Shown here: piece after piece, positions 36,125 through 44,911 of the stretch
Layout: each line of letters begins with the position of its first letter
Position numbering within the stretch: position 1 is the stretch's first letter
Assembly: GCA_963736685.1 (NCBI GenBank)
Contig: CAVTPZ010000019.1
Location: 26,810-90,809 of the forward strand
DNA length: 64,000 nt
Direction: 5' to 3'
Source: DASUPK01 sp963736685
Lineage (GTDB): Bacteria; Actinomycetota; Thermoleophilia; Solirubrobacterales; 70-9
The notes under the pieces: generated by a model
The model's input: the letters and a program-made list of their open reading frames with translations, nothing else
Database searches by the model: none
Told to the model about the DNA's origin: nothing
Translations under genes and position numbers: made by a program

Positions 36125-37566
36125 TGAACGACAACGCTCCGGCCCAGGAGGTCGCGACCTCCTTCAAGGAGCTGGGCCTTTCCGAGGGCCTCCAGCAGAC
36201 CCTCGAGGAGCTCGGCTACGCCGAGCCGACGCCCATCCAGGCGCAGGCCATCCCCGAGCTGCTCAACGGCCACGACGTGATCGGCCAGGCCCAGACCGGC
36301 AGCGGCAAGACCGCCGCCTTCGGCCTGCCGATGCTCGAGTACATCGATCCGGACAACGAGGAGACCCAGGCGATCGTCCTCACCCCGACGCGCGAGCTCT
36401 GCATCCAGGTGACCCAGGCGCTGCGCGCGTACGCGGAGCATCTGGAGGGCGTGAACGTGGTGGCCGTGTTCGGCGGCGCGCCGATCCGCGAGCAGCAGTC
36501 GCGGCTCCGGCACGGCGCCCAGGTGGTGGTGGCCACGGTCGGCCGCATGATGGACCTGATCTCGCGCAAGTCCCTGGTGCTGACCGCGGCCCGCTACGTC
36601 GTCCTCGACGAGGCCGACGAGATGCTCGACCTCGGCTTCATCGAGGACGTGGAGAAGATCCTCCGGATGTGCCCGAATGGGCGCCAGACGCTGCTCTTCT
36701 CGGCGACGATGCCGGCGCCCGTCGCGCGCCTTGCGGAGACCTACATGTACGACCCCGTCACGATCCGCGTGACTCCGAAGAAGCTCACCGTCGACTCCGT
36801 CGAGCAGGCCTACGTGATGGTGGAGCCGAAGCAGAAGCTTGAGCGCCTGGCGGAGGTGCTGAAGGCCGAGGAGCCGGAGCAGGCGATCATCTTCGTCCGC
36901 ACCAAAATCGGTGCGGCGAGGCTCGAGAGGGACCTCTCGAACAAGGGCCTGCGCGTCAAGGCATTGCATGGCGACCTGAGCCAGGGGCAGCGCGACGGCG
37001 TGATGATCTCGTTCAAGGAGCACAAGATGCCGCTCCTGGTGGCGACCGATATCGCGGCCCGCGGCCTCGACATCGAGCACGTCACCCACGTCATCAACTA
37101 CGACATCCCCAACAATCCGGAGATCTACGTCCACCGGATCGGGCGGACGGGACGTGTCGGCCGCACGGGGCGGGCGATCACCTTCGCGACCGCCAAGCAG
37201 GCGGGAGAGTTGAAGGAGATCGAGCGCACGGTGAAGGCGCCGATCGGCGAGTGGGAGCCGCCGGAGGAGCGGCTCGAGCACGCCCCGACTCCGCGGCGCC
37301 GTGAGGGGCCGCCTCCTCTGCCTACGAACGGGACGGTGAAGCTGTTCGTCAACCGGGGCAAGAGCGGTGGGCTCACCGAGGAGGACCTGAATTGGGCGCT
37401 GACCGAGGGCGCCGTTCTCCCCAAGGAGGCGATCCACTCGATCCGCGTCCTCGACCGCTTCTCGTTCGTCGAGGTCGCGGCTGATCAGGCCGAGCGGGCG
37501 GTCGAATACCTGGACGGGACGAAGCTGAAGGGCAAGCAGATCCGGATGGAGATCGCCCGCAGCTAG
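36124..37566 (+). CDS. DEAD-box RNA helicase (DeaD/CsdA-like)
   Basis: A 480-residue helicase. The Q-motif is ELGYAEPTPIQAQAIPELL, motif I AQTGSGKTAAFGLP, Ia PTRELCIQV, II VLDEADEML, III FSATMP, IV-VI IIFVRTK, ATDIAARGLDIEHV and HRIGRTGRVGRTG. The C-terminal DbpA-type RNA-binding fold is about residues 405-478 (VKLFVNRGKSGGLTEEDLNW). Expected to remodel rRNA or mRNA, often for cold adaptation or ribosome assembly. ATG 36124 overlaps the previous stop. Converges with the response regulator (4-nt overlap). Confidence 0.94.
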   Translation: MNDNAPAQEVATSFKELGLSEGLQQTLEELGYAEPTPIQAQAIPELLNGHDVIGQAQTGSGKTAAFGLPMLEYIDPDNEETQAIVLTPTRELCIQVTQALRAYAEHLEGVNVVAVFGGAPIREQQSRLRHGAQVVVATVGRMMDLISRKSLVLTAARYVVLDEADEMLDLGFIEDVEKILRMCPNGRQTLLFSATMPAPVARLAETYMYDPVTIRVTPKKLTVDSVEQAYVMVEPKQKLERLAEVLKAEEPEQAIIFVRTKIGAARLERDLSNKGLRVKALHGDLSQGQRDGVMISFKEHKMPLLVATDIAARGLDIEHVTHVINYDIPNNPEIYVHRIGRTGRVGRTGRAITFATAKQAGELKEIERTVKAPIGEWEPPEERLEHAPTPRRREGPPPLPTNGTVKLFVNRGKSGGLTEEDLNWALTEGAVLPKEAIHSIRVLDRFSFVEVAADQAERAVEYLDGTKLKGKQIRMEIARS

Positions 37567-37928
37567 CCGCCGCCGTCGGCGAGTTCCTCGATCACGCCGA
37601 TCAGGTCGTCCCACTCGAACGGCTTCGGCACGACGTCGGTCGCGCCGAGCTTGCGCATCCGCTCCGGCTCCTGTGCGTCCAGGTGGGCGGAGATCATCAC
37701 GACCGGGATCTCCGAGCCCTTCCCCCGGATCTCCTCGAGGACCTCGGTGCCCGACTTGTTGGGCATCATCGCGTCCAGGAGGATGACGTCCGGCTCCTGT
37801 TCGGCCAGCCGGTCGAGTGCCTCGACCCCATCGGTGGCGGTGACGACGTCGTAGCCCTCCATCTCCAGACGGCGCTGGAGCATGAGCAGAACGGTCTCCG
37901 AATCATCGGCGACCAGAAGTCGGGTCAA
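37563..37928 (-). CDS. single-domain response regulator (CheY-like)
   Basis: A 121-residue receiver domain alone. Acidic pair DDSE at residues 8-11, phospho-acceptor Asp in VILLDAMMPNKSG, Thr/Ser and Lys in VPKPFEW. It starts with TTG in a TTGA overlap with the sensor kinase stop, so they are co-translated and it is the probable phospho-acceptor. Having no output domain, it must act by protein contact or as part of a relay. Confidence 0.92.
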   Translation of the reverse strand: MTRLLVADDSETVLLMLQRRLEMEGYDVVTATDGVEALDRLAEQEPDVILLDAMMPNKSGTEVLEEIRGKGSEIPVVMISAHLDAQEPERMRKLGATDVVPKPFEWDDLIGVIEELADGGG

Positions 37929-39436
37929 CCGGCGGCCCCCGCCTTCGTCCTGTCGGTGGGGGTAGTCAGCGTCGGCCGGCCATCCTTGGCGATCGGCAAC
38001 ACGAAGCGAAAGGTAGCGCCCTCACCCGGAGACGAGTCCGCGGAGATCGCGCCGCCGTGCAACTCGACCAGCGACTTGGCTATCGCCAGCCCCAGGCCCG
38101 TGCCGCCGACGGACTGCGATTCGCTGCTGTCCGCGCGCCAGAAGCGATCGAAGACATGCTCGAGTTGCTCCTGGTCGAGGCCCGGGCCGCTGTCGGTGAC
38201 GGCGAACTGGACTTCCTCGCCGAGCTGAGTCGCAGCCAGCTGCACCTGGGAGCCCTCCGGTGCGTACTTGTTCGCGTTCGTCAGCAGGTTGGCGAGCACC
38301 TGGCCGATCCGTCCGGCGTCCGCCTGGATGTCGGGCAGGTCCTTCTCGACGGTGACCGTGAAGTGCTGGTCCTTGCTCTCGAAGTGCGGGCGCATCTGCC
38401 GGCCGATCCGCTGGGCCAGCGGGCGCACCGGGGTGGGCTCGGGCTCGATCCTGAGCTTGCCCGCATCGCTTCGCGCCAGGTCGAGCAGGTCGTTGATCAT
38501 CTTCTGAAGCTGTCCGGCGCTCTCCGCGATCACCTCCGCGGCCTCGAACTGGCGGGAGTTGAGCGACTTGCGCTGGGCGGTGAGCATCTCCGCGAATCCC
38601 TTCACGACGGTCACAGGCGTGCGCAGCTCGTGCGAGACCGTGAGCACGAAGTCGTCCTTCATCTGCTCAATCCGGTCACGCTCCCGGGCGTCTCGCTCGA
38701 GCGAGTTGGCCATTTCGTTGAAGGCTCGTCCCAGAGTCGCGATCTCGACCGGACCGCCGACCTCCACGCGCGTGCGCAGGTCGCCGCCCGCGAGGCGCCT
38801 GGCGCCCTCGACGAGGCGACCGAGGGGGGCCCGCATCGAGTTGATCAGGCCCGAGAAGAGGATGAGCGCGGCCAGCAGCGCGCCACCGAGCCCGGCCGCG
38901 ACCAGGATGGTCGTGTTCCGGGTGTCGGTGCGGGCGTGGTCGCGTGCCGAGTCCCGCGCGGCCCGCGTGTCGTTCGCGAGCTCATCGCCGCTGTTGGTGA
39001 CCGCAGAGGTGAGCCTTCGATCGACCGTCGGGGGAGGGACCTGCTCGTGGACCAGCGGCTCGGCGACGGCCTTTCGCCAGGCGGCCTCGGCCACGACCAG
39101 CTTGTTCAGCTTCGCCGTCAGGCCGGCGTCGTCGTCGGTGTCGTTGCGTGCCTCGTGAGCCGCGGCCCTGAAGCTCGCGGCCGCCTGATCGAGCTCGGCC
39201 TGGCTCGGCGTCTGATGCGCGGTGGCGGGCCTGGCGGCCGCCTGTTCGAGGATGAACGCCGAGCGCAGCCGCTCGCTCTGCAGCTCGAGCTGGAAATACC
39301 TGGTGATGTCGTTCTCGTAGTTGACCCGGATCTGGAACAGCCTGCCGACGCCCAGCAGGGAGACGACGAGCAGCAGCGCGAACAGAACCAGGAATCCGAT
39401 TCGCAGGCGTGCGGTTAGTGAGGGGTTGAAGCTCAT
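37925..39436 (-). CDS. membrane sensor histidine kinase
   Basis: A 503-residue kinase starting at ATG 39436. TM1 is LRIGFLVLFALLLVVSLLGV; the extracytoplasmic sensor of about 150 residues is helical with many Ala/Arg/Gln; TM2 is TTILVAAGLGGALLAALILF. A HAMP domain follows (APLGRLVEGARRLAGGDLRT), then HisKA with phospho-His in VSHELRTPVTVVKGFAEML, and HATPase with NLLTNANKYAPEG, DSGPGLDQEQLEHVF and GTGLGLAIAKSLVELHGG. The cognate regulator overlaps its 3' end. The stimulus is unknown. Confidence 0.94.
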   Translation of the reverse strand: MSFNPSLTARLRIGFLVLFALLLVVSLLGVGRLFQIRVNYENDITRYFQLELQSERLRSAFILEQAAARPATAHQTPSQAELDQAAASFRAAAHEARNDTDDDAGLTAKLNKLVVAEAAWRKAVAEPLVHEQVPPPTVDRRLTSAVTNSGDELANDTRAARDSARDHARTDTRNTTILVAAGLGGALLAALILFSGLINSMRAPLGRLVEGARRLAGGDLRTRVEVGGPVEIATLGRAFNEMANSLERDARERDRIEQMKDDFVLTVSHELRTPVTVVKGFAEMLTAQRKSLNSRQFEAAEVIAESAGQLQKMINDLLDLARSDAGKLRIEPEPTPVRPLAQRIGRQMRPHFESKDQHFTVTVEKDLPDIQADAGRIGQVLANLLTNANKYAPEGSQVQLAATQLGEEVQFAVTDSGPGLDQEQLEHVFDRFWRADSSESQSVGGTGLGLAIAKSLVELHGGAISADSSPGEGATFRFVLPIAKDGRPTLTTPTDRTKAGAAG

Positions 39437-39485
39437 CTCTTTTGTGGAGCTCGGAGCTTTGCGTACACTACGGCCCGGGGATCGA

Positions 39486-40016
39486 ATGGGTAAAGGATTA
39501 CTTGCCTGGTGGCGCCGCAGGATTGTGGCGCGAGGACTGGCCGGAGCGGCGCTATTCGCGGTTCCAGTCGCCGTCGCCGCGCTGATCGGCTTCGGAAGCG
39601 GCTTCGCCGGGGTGGCCGGCGGCCTGTCCTCGGTGACGAACGGGCCCGACTCCACGCCCGTTTCGGCCCAGACGGGGCCGGCCAGGCTGAACCGGGCGGT
39701 CGTCGCCCTCGCGAGCCGGCAGAGCGGGTCGAGCGGGTCTGCTGCCCGCCAGGGCGACTCGACCGGTGGGTCCACCGGAGGTTCGACCGGCACCACGGAC
39801 ACCAGCGGGTCCGGCACCAGCGGGTCCAGCGGCTCGAGCGGGTCGAGCGGAACTCAGACACCGCAGATCGACGCGCCGACTGCCCCTCAGATCACCCTGC
39901 CCGGCGGTGGATCGGGCGGAGCCGTCGGCGGCGCGACCGACATCGTCAACGGGACGGTCGACAACGTGGTCGGCGGCGTCGACAACACCCTCAACGGCCT
40001 GCTCGGCGGTAAGTAG
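39486..40016 (+). CDS. secreted or membrane-anchored low-complexity protein
   Basis: A 176-residue protein. After a basic start (MGKGLLAWWRRRIVARG) comes a hydrophobic segment AALFAVPVAVAALIGFGSGF acting as signal or anchor. The rest is a Gly/Ser/Thr-rich linker (STGGSTGGSTGTT, GSSGSSGSSG), then Pro/Gln/Thr and an amphipathic tail GTVDNVVGGVDNTLNGLLGG. No family recognised. It diverges from the sensor kinase with 49 bp between starts, so the two may share control. Confidence 0.65.
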   Translation: MGKGLLAWWRRRIVARGLAGAALFAVPVAVAALIGFGSGFAGVAGGLSSVTNGPDSTPVSAQTGPARLNRAVVALASRQSGSSGSAARQGDSTGGSTGGSTGTTDTSGSGTSGSSGSSGSSGTQTPQIDAPTAPQITLPGGGSGGAVGGATDIVNGTVDNVVGGVDNTLNGLLGGK

Positions 40017-40065
40017 CTTCCGGGTGATGCGAGGGTGCGCGAAAGCGCAACCCGTTTGATTCTGG

Positions 40066-40905
40066 TTGCTCGCCTTCGCGATCAGCCTTGCCTCCGCATT
40101 CTCCTGGGGAGTCTCTGACTTCCTGGGCGGCCTGACGAGCCGCCGCCTGCCGGTCCTCGGCGTGCTGGCCGTTTCCCAGCCGGCCGGGCTCGTGCTGATC
40201 GCGCTGGTGATCGTGATCTTCGGGGCGGATCCGATCCCCGCGGACAAGCTCGCGATCGCAGCCGTCGCGGGGGCGGCATCGCTGGGCGGCCTCTGGGCCT
40301 TCTATGCGGCGATGGCGATGGGGACGGTCAGCGTGGTTGCTCCGATCGCGTCCCTCGGGGTGGTCGTTCCGGTGGCCGTCGGCCTGGCCAGGGGAGACGC
40401 CCCCGCAGCGATCCAGCTGATCGGGCTCGTCCCGGCGATCGCCGGGGTCGTGATCCTGGGCTACGAGGAGCATCCCGAGCACGCAGGCGTCGCCCGGCGC
40501 TCGATCATCCTCGCGATCGTCGCCGGCCTCGGGTTCGGAATCTTCTTCACCGGGCTCGACATCGCGTCCCCCGACCGTCCCGGCTGGGCGGTCCTCGCCG
40601 TTCGCGCCGGGGGAGTGGCAACCGTGGCGATCGCGCTTGCGATCTCGAGGCCTCGGCTGGCGGCGGTCTCCGGCTCGATCGCGGTCCTGCTCACGATCGG
40701 GTTCTTCGACGTGCTCGCCAACACGCTCTTCGCCGTGGCGTCCACCAAGGGCGTGCTCCCGGTGATCGCCGTGGGTGGGTCCATGTACCCGGCGTTCACC
40801 ATCGCGCTCGCCCACGGTGTGCTCGGAGAGCGCCTGGCCCGCATTCAGTGGGCCGGTGTGGTCCTCGCCCTGCTGGGGGTCGCCCTGATCGCGGCCGGCA
40901 GCTAG
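40066..40905 (+). CDS. EamA/DMT-family membrane transporter
   Basis: A 279-residue protein with about ten membrane segments in two EamA halves (first FAISLASAFSWGVSDFLGGL and LVIVIFGADPIP; second IILAIVAGLGFGIFFTGLD and ending WAGVVLALLGVALIAAGS). The metabolite is unpredictable. The TTG at 40066 is the only start keeping the whole first segment. Converges with the HAD gene (4-nt overlap). Confidence 0.85.
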   Translation: MLAFAISLASAFSWGVSDFLGGLTSRRLPVLGVLAVSQPAGLVLIALVIVIFGADPIPADKLAIAAVAGAASLGGLWAFYAAMAMGTVSVVAPIASLGVVVPVAVGLARGDAPAAIQLIGLVPAIAGVVILGYEEHPEHAGVARRSIILAIVAGLGFGIFFTGLDIASPDRPGWAVLAVRAGGVATVAIALAISRPRLAAVSGSIAVLLTIGFFDVLANTLFAVASTKGVLPVIAVGGSMYPAFTIALAHGVLGERLARIQWAGVVLALLGVALIAAGS

Positions 40906-41531
40906 GTTGCCGTCGTTGCCAACTCCACGTCCGTCAGCTCCGTGAGCCGCGCGATGGTCTCCGGGGCAGTGCGATGGCGTATGGCGGTCATCCGAACCGC
41001 CTCGGCCCCCTCGCAGTTCTCCCTCAGGTCGTCGACGAACAGGCACTCCTCGGGCTCGACGTCGAGGCGCTCGGCGGCAAGCCGGTAGATCTCCGGCTGG
41101 GGCTTGTGCATCCCCACCTCGGCCGAGATCACGACCGCATCGAAGAGCTCGGCGAGCAGCTTCCGGTCGTAGTGCGCGGTGCTCCAGGAATTCGAGACGA
41201 GGCCGGTGAGCAGCTCGCTCGCGCGGATCCGCCGTACGGCGTCGACCATCGTGTCGAGCGGCTTCATCCCGGCGAACATGCTGTCGATCAGGCCGTCGGG
41301 GTTGCTGAGCCCGAGGCGCTTCCCGAAGGTGGCCTCGAAGTCGGTCTCGCTGAGCTGGCCCATCTCAAGCCCGCGCAGTTCCCTGAGCGCCTCCGGATCC
41401 GTGCTGAAGAGGGTCTTGATTGCGTCCGGGTCGAGGTCCTCCGAGCGGCAGAACGCCGAGAAGCTGTCCCAGACCGAGGTGGTCAGCACCCCGCCGAAAT
41501 CGAAAAGCACCGCCGCATATGCTCCCGCCAT
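40902..41531 (-). CDS. HAD-superfamily hydrolase
   Basis: A 209-residue phosphatase-like enzyme. Motif I is LFDFGGVLTT, where the usual DxD second Asp is replaced by Gly (DFGGV), as in the epoxide-hydrolase-like and YihX-type HAD subgroup. Motif II is VSNSW, motif III the Lys in GMHKPQPEIYRL, motif IV ECLFVDDLRENCEGA. ATG 41531 overlaps the ATG of the divergent gene in a CCATGG. TAGCCT (minus, 41540-41545) lies 8 nt upstream, so it is leaderless. The pairing HAD plus phosphotransferase plus acyl-CoA dehydrogenase recalls the ACAD10-type arrangement. Confidence 0.85.
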   Translation of the reverse strand: MAGAYAAVLFDFGGVLTTSVWDSFSAFCRSEDLDPDAIKTLFSTDPEALRELRGLEMGQLSETDFEATFGKRLGLSNPDGLIDSMFAGMKPLDTMVDAVRRIRASELLTGLVSNSWSTAHYDRKLLAELFDAVVISAEVGMHKPQPEIYRLAAERLDVEPEECLFVDDLRENCEGAEAVRMTAIRHRTAPETIARLTELTDVELATTAT

Positions 41532-42573
41532 GGCCGAGCAGGCTACAGAGGCGCCCGAGGGCATCGATCGCGCCGGGGTGGAGGGATGGTTCGAGTCGAA
41601 CGTGCCCGGCGTCGAGCTCCCGCTGAGCTTCGACCGGATCTCCGGCGGCCGCTCCAACATGACCTTCGGCGTCCGGGATTCCGCCGGGCACGCCTGGGCT
41701 CTGCGGCGGCCGCCGCTGGGCAAGCGGCTCGGTTCGGCCCACGACATGGGGCGCGAGCACCGCGTGATCGCGGCGCTCCAGGACACGCCGGTGCCGGTGC
41801 CGCCCGTGATCGGTCTGTGCGACGACGAGTCGGTGAATGAGGCGCCCTTCTACGTGATGGGCTTCGTCGAGGGACCGATCCTCCGCTCGGCGGAGGAGGC
41901 GAACGAGTTCGACGAGGGCGAGCGCCGCGCGATCGGGGAGCGGGTGGTCGACACGCTCGTCGAGATCCACGCGGTCGATCCCGACTCCGTGGGGCTCGGC
42001 GACCTCGGTCGCAAGGAGGCCTACGTCGAGCGCCAGCTCCGGCGCTGGCAGGGTCAGTGGGAGAAGTCCAAGACCCGCGAGCTGCCGGTGGTGGACTCGG
42101 TCCACGAGCGCCTGGAGGCGCGCATCCCGGAGCAGGGACCGGCCACGATCGTCCATGGCGACTACCGCCTCGACAACATGATCCTGACGCCCTCCGGCGA
42201 GGTGGCTGCGGTCGTCGACTGGGAGCTCTGCACGCTCGGCGATCCGCTCGCGGACGTCGGGATGCTGCTCGTCTACTGGTCCGAGGCGGGCGACGACTTC
42301 ATGCCGTTGTTCGCGCCCGCGACCATCGCCCCGGGCTTCCCCAAGCGCGACGACATCCGCCAGCGCTACGCGGAGCGCTCGGGCCGTGACCTCGGCCAGA
42401 TCGACTTCTTCATCGCGCTCGGCTACTGGAAGCTGGCGATCATCCTCGAGGGTGTCTATGCCCGCTACGCCTCGGGTCAGTACGGCAAGACCGACGAGGG
42501 CTTTCAGGAGTTCGCGAAGATCGTCGAGCGTCTGGCGGACGCGGCCGACGAGGCCGCCAACCGGCTGCCGTAG
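41530..42573 (+). CDS. APH/ACAD10-type phosphotransferase
   Basis: A 347-residue kinase-fold protein. ISGGRSNMTFGVRDSAGHAW forms the nucleotide loop, LRRPPLG the Lys strand, IVHGDYRLDNMIL the catalytic loop with Asp, and AVVDWELCTLGDPLADVGML the metal-binding Asp. This is the aminoglycoside-phosphotransferase subgroup that accompanies acyl-CoA dehydrogenases and phosphorylates hydroxyacyl-CoA-like substrates. ATG 41530 is 6 nt after TATGCT (41518-41523). A HAD protein diverges from it, and an acyl-CoA dehydrogenase follows after a short region of gene remnants. Confidence 0.87.
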   Translation: MAEQATEAPEGIDRAGVEGWFESNVPGVELPLSFDRISGGRSNMTFGVRDSAGHAWALRRPPLGKRLGSAHDMGREHRVIAALQDTPVPVPPVIGLCDDESVNEAPFYVMGFVEGPILRSAEEANEFDEGERRAIGERVVDTLVEIHAVDPDSVGLGDLGRKEAYVERQLRRWQGQWEKSKTRELPVVDSVHERLEARIPEQGPATIVHGDYRLDNMILTPSGEVAAVVDWELCTLGDPLADVGMLLVYWSEAGDDFMPLFAPATIAPGFPKRDDIRQRYAERSGRDLGQIDFFIALGYWKLAIILEGVYARYASGQYGKTDEGFQEFAKIVERLADAADEAANRLP

Positions 42574-42576
42574 CGC

Positions 42577-42780
42577 TCAGGGAGCGGCGGGGATGACGGC
42601 GAGGATGCCCTCGGCCTGCGGCAGTTCGGAGGTCTCGAACGCGTTCCCGGTGAGCCTCTCGACCTGAGGCATCCGGGAGGCGAAGTCCTCCTCGGTCTCG
42701 AGGAAGCCGATGCGATCGGTCCGGTAATGCATCGGCACGACCCAGCGAGGCGCGAGGGCCTCGGCGATCGACGCGGCGGG
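42577..42780 (-). pseudogene. C-terminal remnant of an MBL-fold (UlaG-like) hydrolase
   Basis: The frame reads AASIAEALAPRWVVPMHYRT DRIGFLETEEDF, the typical last His strand and C-terminus of UlaG-type metallo-beta-lactamase-fold proteins. The first about 150 residues, with the HxHxDH metal site, are absent. Upstream of about 42780 the reading passes into antisense of another gene remnant, so it is a truncated 3' end. Confidence 0.6.
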
Positions 42781-42781
42781 G

Positions 42782-42877
42782 CTCGTTTCGGCGATCGAGG
42801 AGCTGCCGAAGCGGGACCAGGAGGTGCTGAGCCGCGCCACGGCGATCATCGGCCGGCTGGCCGATCACGCCGAGTAG
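42782..42877 (+). pseudogene. C-terminal remnant of a MarR-like regulator
   Basis: The frame reads LVSAIEELPKRDQEVLSRAT then AIIGRLADHAE and a stop, the form of the last helices of MarR/winged-helix regulators (LPxxDRxVL..A...I..L). No upstream part is present; it abuts the MBL remnant tail to tail. Family assignment is by pattern only. Confidence 0.4.
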
Positions 42878-42888
42878 AGACCGGTCCT

Positions 42889-44136
42889 CTAGGCCGGAGC
42901 CTTGGCGGGCTCCTCGGCGGGAGCCTCGGCCTGCTTCGCCGCGCGGTTGAGCTCGCGGCGGGCGATCACCATCTTGTGGACCTCGTCGGGCCCGTCCGCG
43001 ACGCGAAGCATGCGGCTGAAGCGCCACATGCCGGCGAGTGGGGTGTCATCGGACATGCCGAGGGAGCCGTGGACCTGGATGGCCCGGTCGAGCACGTCCA
43101 TGACCACGTTCGCGGCGACGACCTTGATCATCGAGATCGACTGGCGGGCGCGGCGCTTGCCCTCGGTGTCCATCTGCCAGGCGGCGTAGAGGGTGAGCAG
43201 GCGGGCCTGGTCCACCTCCATCCGCGACTTGGCGATGAAGTCCTGGACGAACTGCTTGTCCGCCAGCGGGCCGCCGAAGGACTCGCGGGAGTTGGCGCGC
43301 TGGCACATCATCTCGATCGCCCGCTCGGCCGTGCCGATGGCGCGCATGCAGTGGTGGATCCGGCCGGGGCCGAGCCGGTCCTGGGCGATCACGAAGCCGG
43401 CACCGCGCTCGCCGAGCAGATTGGACTCGGGCACGCGGCAGTCCGTGTATCGGACCTCGCAGTGGCCGGGACCTTCGTCGTGGCCCATCACGGAGACGTT
43501 GCGGATCAGGTCGAAACCGGGGTTGTCGATCGGGACGATGATCATGCTCGCGCGTGTGTAGGGCGCGGCGTCGGGGTCGGTGACCACCATCGCGATCGCG
43601 AATTCGGCGCCGTTCGCGCCGGAGGTGAACCACTTGTGCCCGTTGATCACCCACTCGCCGCCCTGGAGCTCGGCGCGGGTCTGCAGCGTGGTCGGATCCG
43701 AGCCCGACACCTCGGGCTCGGTCATCGAGAAGCAGCTGCGGATGTCCCCGTCGAGCAGCGGCTGAAGGAACTTCTCCTTCTGCTCTGGGGTGCCATGGTC
43801 GACGAGGATCTCGCTGTTCCCCGTGTCGGGAGCCGAGCAGTTGAAGGCCATCGGGGCGGCGATGGGGCTGCGGCCCATCTGCTCGCAGAGCATCCCGTAC
43901 TCCCAGTTGGTCAGGCCGGCGCCATATTCGCCGTCGGCCAGGAAGAGGTTCCAGAGCCCTTCGTCCTTCGCGCGGGCACGGAGGTCGACGAGGATCTGGG
44001 GATAGGGAACGCCGGGCTTGACCTCTTCGTCGATCGCCCGCATCACCTCGGCCTCGACCGGATAGATGTGCTCGTCCATGAACGCGCCGACGCGCTCGAG
44101 GAGGGACTCGACCTCCGGTGAGGGATTGAAGTCCAT
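42889..44136 (-). CDS. acyl-CoA dehydrogenase (ACAD10/11-like)
   Basis: A 415-residue family member. NWEYGMLCEQMGRSPIAAPM, CFSMTEPEVSGSDPTTLQTR, INGHKWFTSGANGAEFAIAM, GAGFVIAQDRLGPGRIHHCM, RESFGGPLADKQFVQDFIAK and IQVHGSLGMSDDTPLAGMWR give the full fold. The RESFG..L motif and the HGSLG loop fit the bacterial ACAD10/11 clade, consistent with the phosphotransferase encoded just upstream on the other strand. The C-terminal tail EAPAEEPAKAPA is low complexity. Confidence 0.9.
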   Translation of the reverse strand: MDFNPSPEVESLLERVGAFMDEHIYPVEAEVMRAIDEEVKPGVPYPQILVDLRARAKDEGLWNLFLADGEYGAGLTNWEYGMLCEQMGRSPIAAPMAFNCSAPDTGNSEILVDHGTPEQKEKFLQPLLDGDIRSCFSMTEPEVSGSDPTTLQTRAELQGGEWVINGHKWFTSGANGAEFAIAMVVTDPDAAPYTRASMIIVPIDNPGFDLIRNVSVMGHDEGPGHCEVRYTDCRVPESNLLGERGAGFVIAQDRLGPGRIHHCMRAIGTAERAIEMMCQRANSRESFGGPLADKQFVQDFIAKSRMEVDQARLLTLYAAWQMDTEGKRRARQSISMIKVVAANVVMDVLDRAIQVHGSLGMSDDTPLAGMWRFSRMLRVADGPDEVHKMVIARRELNRAAKQAEAPAEEPAKAPA

Positions 44137-44146
44137 GTTCTGGACC

Positions 44147-44911
44147 CTACGACATCCTGCGATAGCGAGCGAATAGCTCGCTCTCGGATTCGAGCAGCCA
44201 AGCGAGCTCTACCAGGTGGATGTCTGGCAGCGCTCCCTCCAGGATCCGCGGCCCCTCACCGCCGGCGATCTTGGGAGCGATCGTCAGGAACAGCTCGTCC
44301 GCCAGACCGCCCTCGCGGAGGCGGCCGTGGAGCGTAGGCCCGCCCTCGCAGAGCACCGACCTGATGCCACGCTCGGCGAGCAGCCAGGCGAGCGCGCGAT
44401 CGAGGTCAACGCCGTCGGGGTGGCGCACGACCGTCACCGGCGTCGCCGTCTCCGGCGGCTCCTGCTCGGAGGCGGTGAAGATCACGATCCGGCCGCCTCC
44501 GTTCGTGAACAGGCCGGCGTCCCAGGGCAGCTCCAGGCGATTCGAGATGATCACGGCGAGCGGATCGTGCGCGAGCCCTGTCCGCTCGCGATAGGCGCGC
44601 AGGTCCGGGTTGGAGACCATGCGGCCGTAGCGTTCGGCCCGCATGGTGCCCGCCCCGATCATCACCGCGTCGACGCGGGTGCGCAGGCGCTGCAGCATCT
44701 CGGTGTCCGTCTCGCTGCCGATCGCTCCGGATTTGCCCGAGATCGCAGCCCGGCCGTCGAGCGTGGTGGCGAAGTTGAGGACCAGGTAGGGCCGATCCGG
44801 ACGAGCGAGGTCCTCGAAGGCGAGCCCAGCGAGCTGCTCGGCCACGGTCGTCTCGGCTTGGTCGGGGAGCAGGCGCCTGACCGGATGCGTCTGCCCCGGG
44901 ATCCGGCTCAT
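44147..44911 (-). CDS. RibD C-terminal-domain reductase
   Basis: A 254-residue dihydrofolate-reductase-fold protein. YLVLNFATTLDGRAAISGKS, DAVMIGAGTMRAERYG and SVLCEGGPTLHGRLREGGLA are the RibD_C signatures. Without the deaminase half it may serve as a pyrimidine reductase in riboflavin or F420 precursor supply, or reduce another pterin-like substrate. ATG 44911 overlaps the RpiB-like stop (ATGA), and the acyl-CoA dehydrogenase follows 10 nt later. Confidence 0.83.
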   Translation of the reverse strand: MSRIPGQTHPVRRLLPDQAETTVAEQLAGLAFEDLARPDRPYLVLNFATTLDGRAAISGKSGAIGSETDTEMLQRLRTRVDAVMIGAGTMRAERYGRMVSNPDLRAYRERTGLAHDPLAVIISNRLELPWDAGLFTNGGGRIVIFTASEQEPPETATPVTVVRHPDGVDLDRALAWLLAERGIRSVLCEGGPTLHGRLREGGLADELFLTIAPKIAGGEGPRILEGALPDIHLVELAWLLESESELFARYRRMS

